In this document: positions 11,333 to 12,058 of the stretch, piece after piece
How positions within the stretch are numbered: position 1 is the first letter of the stretch
How the letters are laid out: the number at the start of each line of letters is the position of its first letter
NCBI GenBank assembly: GCA_035452965.1
Contig: DAOTCE010000059.1
Span: 1 to 12,058 of the forward strand
Direction: 5' to 3'
DNA length: 12,058 bases
From: Candidatus Paceibacterota bacterium
GTDB lineage: Bacteria; Verrucomicrobiota; Verrucomicrobiia; Limisphaerales; UBA8199
Notes under the pieces: generated by a model
What the model was told of the DNA's origin: nothing
Database searches by the model: none
The model's input: the letters and a program-made list of their open reading frames with translations, nothing else
Translations under genes and position numbers: made by a program

Positions 11333-11637
11333 AGGCCACCCCCGATCTGCGTGCATCCGCGACCATCCGTGGTCGTCTTCCCTGGCATCGCCGCCCTCCG
11401 CCCAAACTTCCGATTCCCCTTCCGCAGCGCCTCGACCACGTCCGGCAGATAGAACCGCACCCGCCTGCCCAGCCTGACGCAGGGCAGCTCACCGTTGGCC
11501 ACCATCCGATCCACGGTGCAAACCGAAACCTTCAGCGCCGCCGCCAGGCCGGGCCGCGTGAACCACTTCGCCGCCTCCTGTTCCGCCGTCGCCTGCGGCA
11601 ACCCGATCAGCCGCTCGTTTGGATTCGGGGTAATCAT
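11329..11637 (-). CDS. Excisionase-type HTH DNA-binding protein
   Basis: A 102-residue small DNA-binding protein. Residues about 24-70 (WFTRPGLAAALKVSVCTVDRMVANGELPCVRLGRRVRFYLPDVVEALRK) form the helix-turn-helix-plus-wing of the excisionase/MerR-like group (HTH_17 type). In a prophage this can direct excision or act as a regulator; no integrase is visible in this window, so excisionase is only a possibility. The ATG at 11637 is chosen because AAGGAG (11643-11648) lies 5 bases upstream; the GTG at 11643 would overlap that site. The last 16 residues (KTTTDGRGCTQIGGGL) are encoded by a host-style repeat, so the tail is probably not functional. Confidence 0.83.
   Translation of the reverse strand: MITPNPNERLIGLPQATAEQEAAKWFTRPGLAAALKVSVCTVDRMVANGELPCVRLGRRVRFYLPDVVEALRKGNRKFGRRAAMPGKTTTDGRGCTQIGGGL
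11345..11374. repeat. ATCCGTG-type interspersed repeat inside a gene end
   Basis: Three units of about 10 bases follow one another: ATCTGCGTGC, ATCCGCGACC, ATCCGTGGTC (CACGGATG-like on the minus strand). They encode the C-terminal residues TTDGRGCTQI of the excisionase-type protein. The unit is like the CACGAATT-type repeat at 10163-10192 but with a different core. Confidence 0.55.
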
Positions 11638-11642
11638 GTGCA

Positions 11643-11648
11643 CTCCTT
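11643..11648 (-). promoter_or_regulatory. Shine-Dalgarno that decides the start of the excisionase-type gene
   Basis: AAGGAG overlaps the TAA stop of the upstream XRE gene and is 5 bases from the ATG at 11637. It makes the alternative GTG start at 11643 unlikely. Confidence 0.75.
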
Positions 11649-11841
11649 ACGCGTCGAAGATTTCGAAGGCCGGCTTGCCCAGCACCTCGGCGATCCGACG
11701 CTTAACCTCCGCGCCGGGGCACACCCGGCCCGTCTCAATCCGCGAGATTTCGATTTCCCGCGTGCCGACCAGCTCCGCCAGTTGCCGTTGCGTGATGCCC
11801 TTGAGCACCCGCGCCGCCGCCATTCGTCTATTCTCTGCCAT
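11647..11841 (-). CDS. Small XRE-family HTH regulator
   Basis: The 64-residue protein is a minimal Cro/CI-type helix-turn-helix: AAARVLKGITQRQLAELVGTREIEISRIETGRVCPGAEVKRRIAEVLGKPAFEIFD. The Q-L-A-x-x-V-G turn and the IETGR recognition-helix end are classic. It has no dimerisation or cleavage domain, so it resembles Cro or a small antitoxin-like regulator more than a full CI repressor. It is first in the leftward gene series and lies beside the repeat-rich control region 11842-12000, which is the probable place of its own operators. GGAG six bases before the ATG gives a good ribosome site. Confidence 0.88.
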   Translation of the reverse strand: MAENRRMAAARVLKGITQRQLAELVGTREIEISRIETGRVCPGAEVKRRIAEVLGKPAFEIFDA

Positions 11842-11865
11842 CGCGCTCTCCGCTTTCGTGTCCGT

Positions 11866-11880
11866 GGCGAACCGTTCGCC
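11866..11880. promoter_or_regulatory. Palindrome upstream of XRE gene
   Basis: GGCGAA (11866-11871) and TTCGCC (11875-11880) form a perfect 6-bp inverted repeat with a 3-base centre, 25 bases before the XRE start codon. It could be an operator or a leader hairpin. Confidence 0.4.
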
Positions 11881-11888
11881 GCGTTTAC

Positions 11889-11930
11889 CTAGGGGAAAAA
11901 TCGCGAAAACAGGGGGTGAAAAAGGGGCAT
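11889..11930 (-). other. Possible 13-codon leader ORF
   Basis: ATG at 11930 follows GGAGGAAA and is read as MPLFHPLFSRFFP before a TAG at 11889. It lies within the control region in front of the XRE gene. The ribosome site is strong in sequence but close to the ATG (3 bases). It may be a leader peptide or chance. Confidence 0.25.
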
Positions 11931-11998
11931 TTTCCTCCGTAAACCCCTGTCAGTAAATGAGATGCGATTTTTTAGAAAATCGCGAAGAAAATCACGAA
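11895..11998. promoter_or_regulatory. Operator-like repeat array (GAAAATCGCGAA) with palindrome
   Basis: Two 12-bp tandem copies lie at 11975-11986 (GAAAATCGCGAA) and 11987-11998 (GAAAATCACGAA). A third, with one extra A, lies at 11895-11907. The first copy overlaps a perfect palindrome GCGATTTT-TTAG-AAAATCGC at 11964-11983. ACAGGGG and CCCCTGT (about 11909-11949) form a further inverted pair. The array sits in AT-rich DNA unlike the rest of the window and directly before the first regulator gene, as operators for a phage switch would. No clear -35/-10 pair could be chosen with confidence. Confidence 0.65.
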
Positions 11999-12058
11999 AC
12001 TACCTTTTAGTTCAGCTCAGGGAGTTTTGGTGGGTTCCAGATTGTCGTATTGGGAGTC
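11999..12058. other. Right edge: no gene assignable
   Basis: The last 60 bases hold no complete gene. On the minus strand one frame from the edge reads PPKLPELN before a TAA at 12007-12009 and could be the end of an upstream gene, but the other two frames are also open for most of the stretch. I see no tRNA or clear attachment core here. Confidence 0.2.

Noticed and set aside
11333..11356. ATG at 11356 as start of the PD-(D/E)XK nuclease
   Set aside because: It lies in the repeat and 28 bases inside the previous gene; the GTG at 11332 gives the 4-base overlap seen elsewhere and a family-like N-terminus.
11999..12058. tRNA fragment or phage attachment core
   Set aside because: GGGTTCC is faintly T-arm-like, but no acceptor or anticodon stem can be paired and no integrase is present in the window.

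Overview
The window is a compact, GC-rich, almost entirely minus-strand block from a tailed bacteriophage, probably an integrated prophage. Reading in the direction of transcription (right to left) it runs from a regulatory region through recombination and replication genes to the two terminase subunits. Most neighbouring genes overlap by 4 bases (ATGA or GTGA) or lie within about 60 bases of each other, which suggests one long, translationally coupled transcription unit. The host cannot be named from this sequence. The GC content, the lack of any recognisable enterobacterial or Gram-positive phage gene, and several short-period intergenic repeats of a style I associate with Verrucomicrobiota or Planctomycetota make me lean that way, weakly.

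Region by region, from the right. (1) 11842-12058: non-coding control region with tandem 12-bp repeats and two palindromes, the likely operator/promoter area. (2) 11329-11841: a small XRE-type repressor-like protein and an excisionase-type HTH protein. (3) 8896-11332: recombination module made of a PD-(D/E)XK nuclease, a DEDDy 3'-5' exonuclease, an ERF-family single-strand annealing protein, and a protein with an SSB-like acidic tail. (4) 6569-8859: a ParB-like protein, an HTH/zinc-ribbon protein and two small proteins of unknown role. (5) 3066-6566: replication module with an SF2 helicase, a Toprim primase, a DUF1376-type protein and a replication-initiator-like protein. Inside it lies a small protein that joins a sigma-region-4-like HTH to a domain resembling the RNA polymerase alpha C-terminal domain. 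(6) 2328-3016: a LuxR-type HTH regulator and a small unknown protein whose 5' ends are copies of each other. (7) 365-2337: small and large terminase subunits. (8) 1-364: no convincing gene. This part holds a Y-shaped inverted-repeat element and further hairpins where a portal gene might have been expected.

The genes form a coherent programme. The right-end regulators control the leftward operon, the recombination and replication modules process and copy phage DNA, two transcription-factor-like genes sit where an early-to-late switch would be expected, and the terminase packages the product. The most unusual items are the sigma4/alphaCTD-like protein (4505-4855), the Y-shaped palindromic element (1-180), a duplicated hairpin leader before two recombination genes, and several repeat families that have moved into gene ends and gaps.
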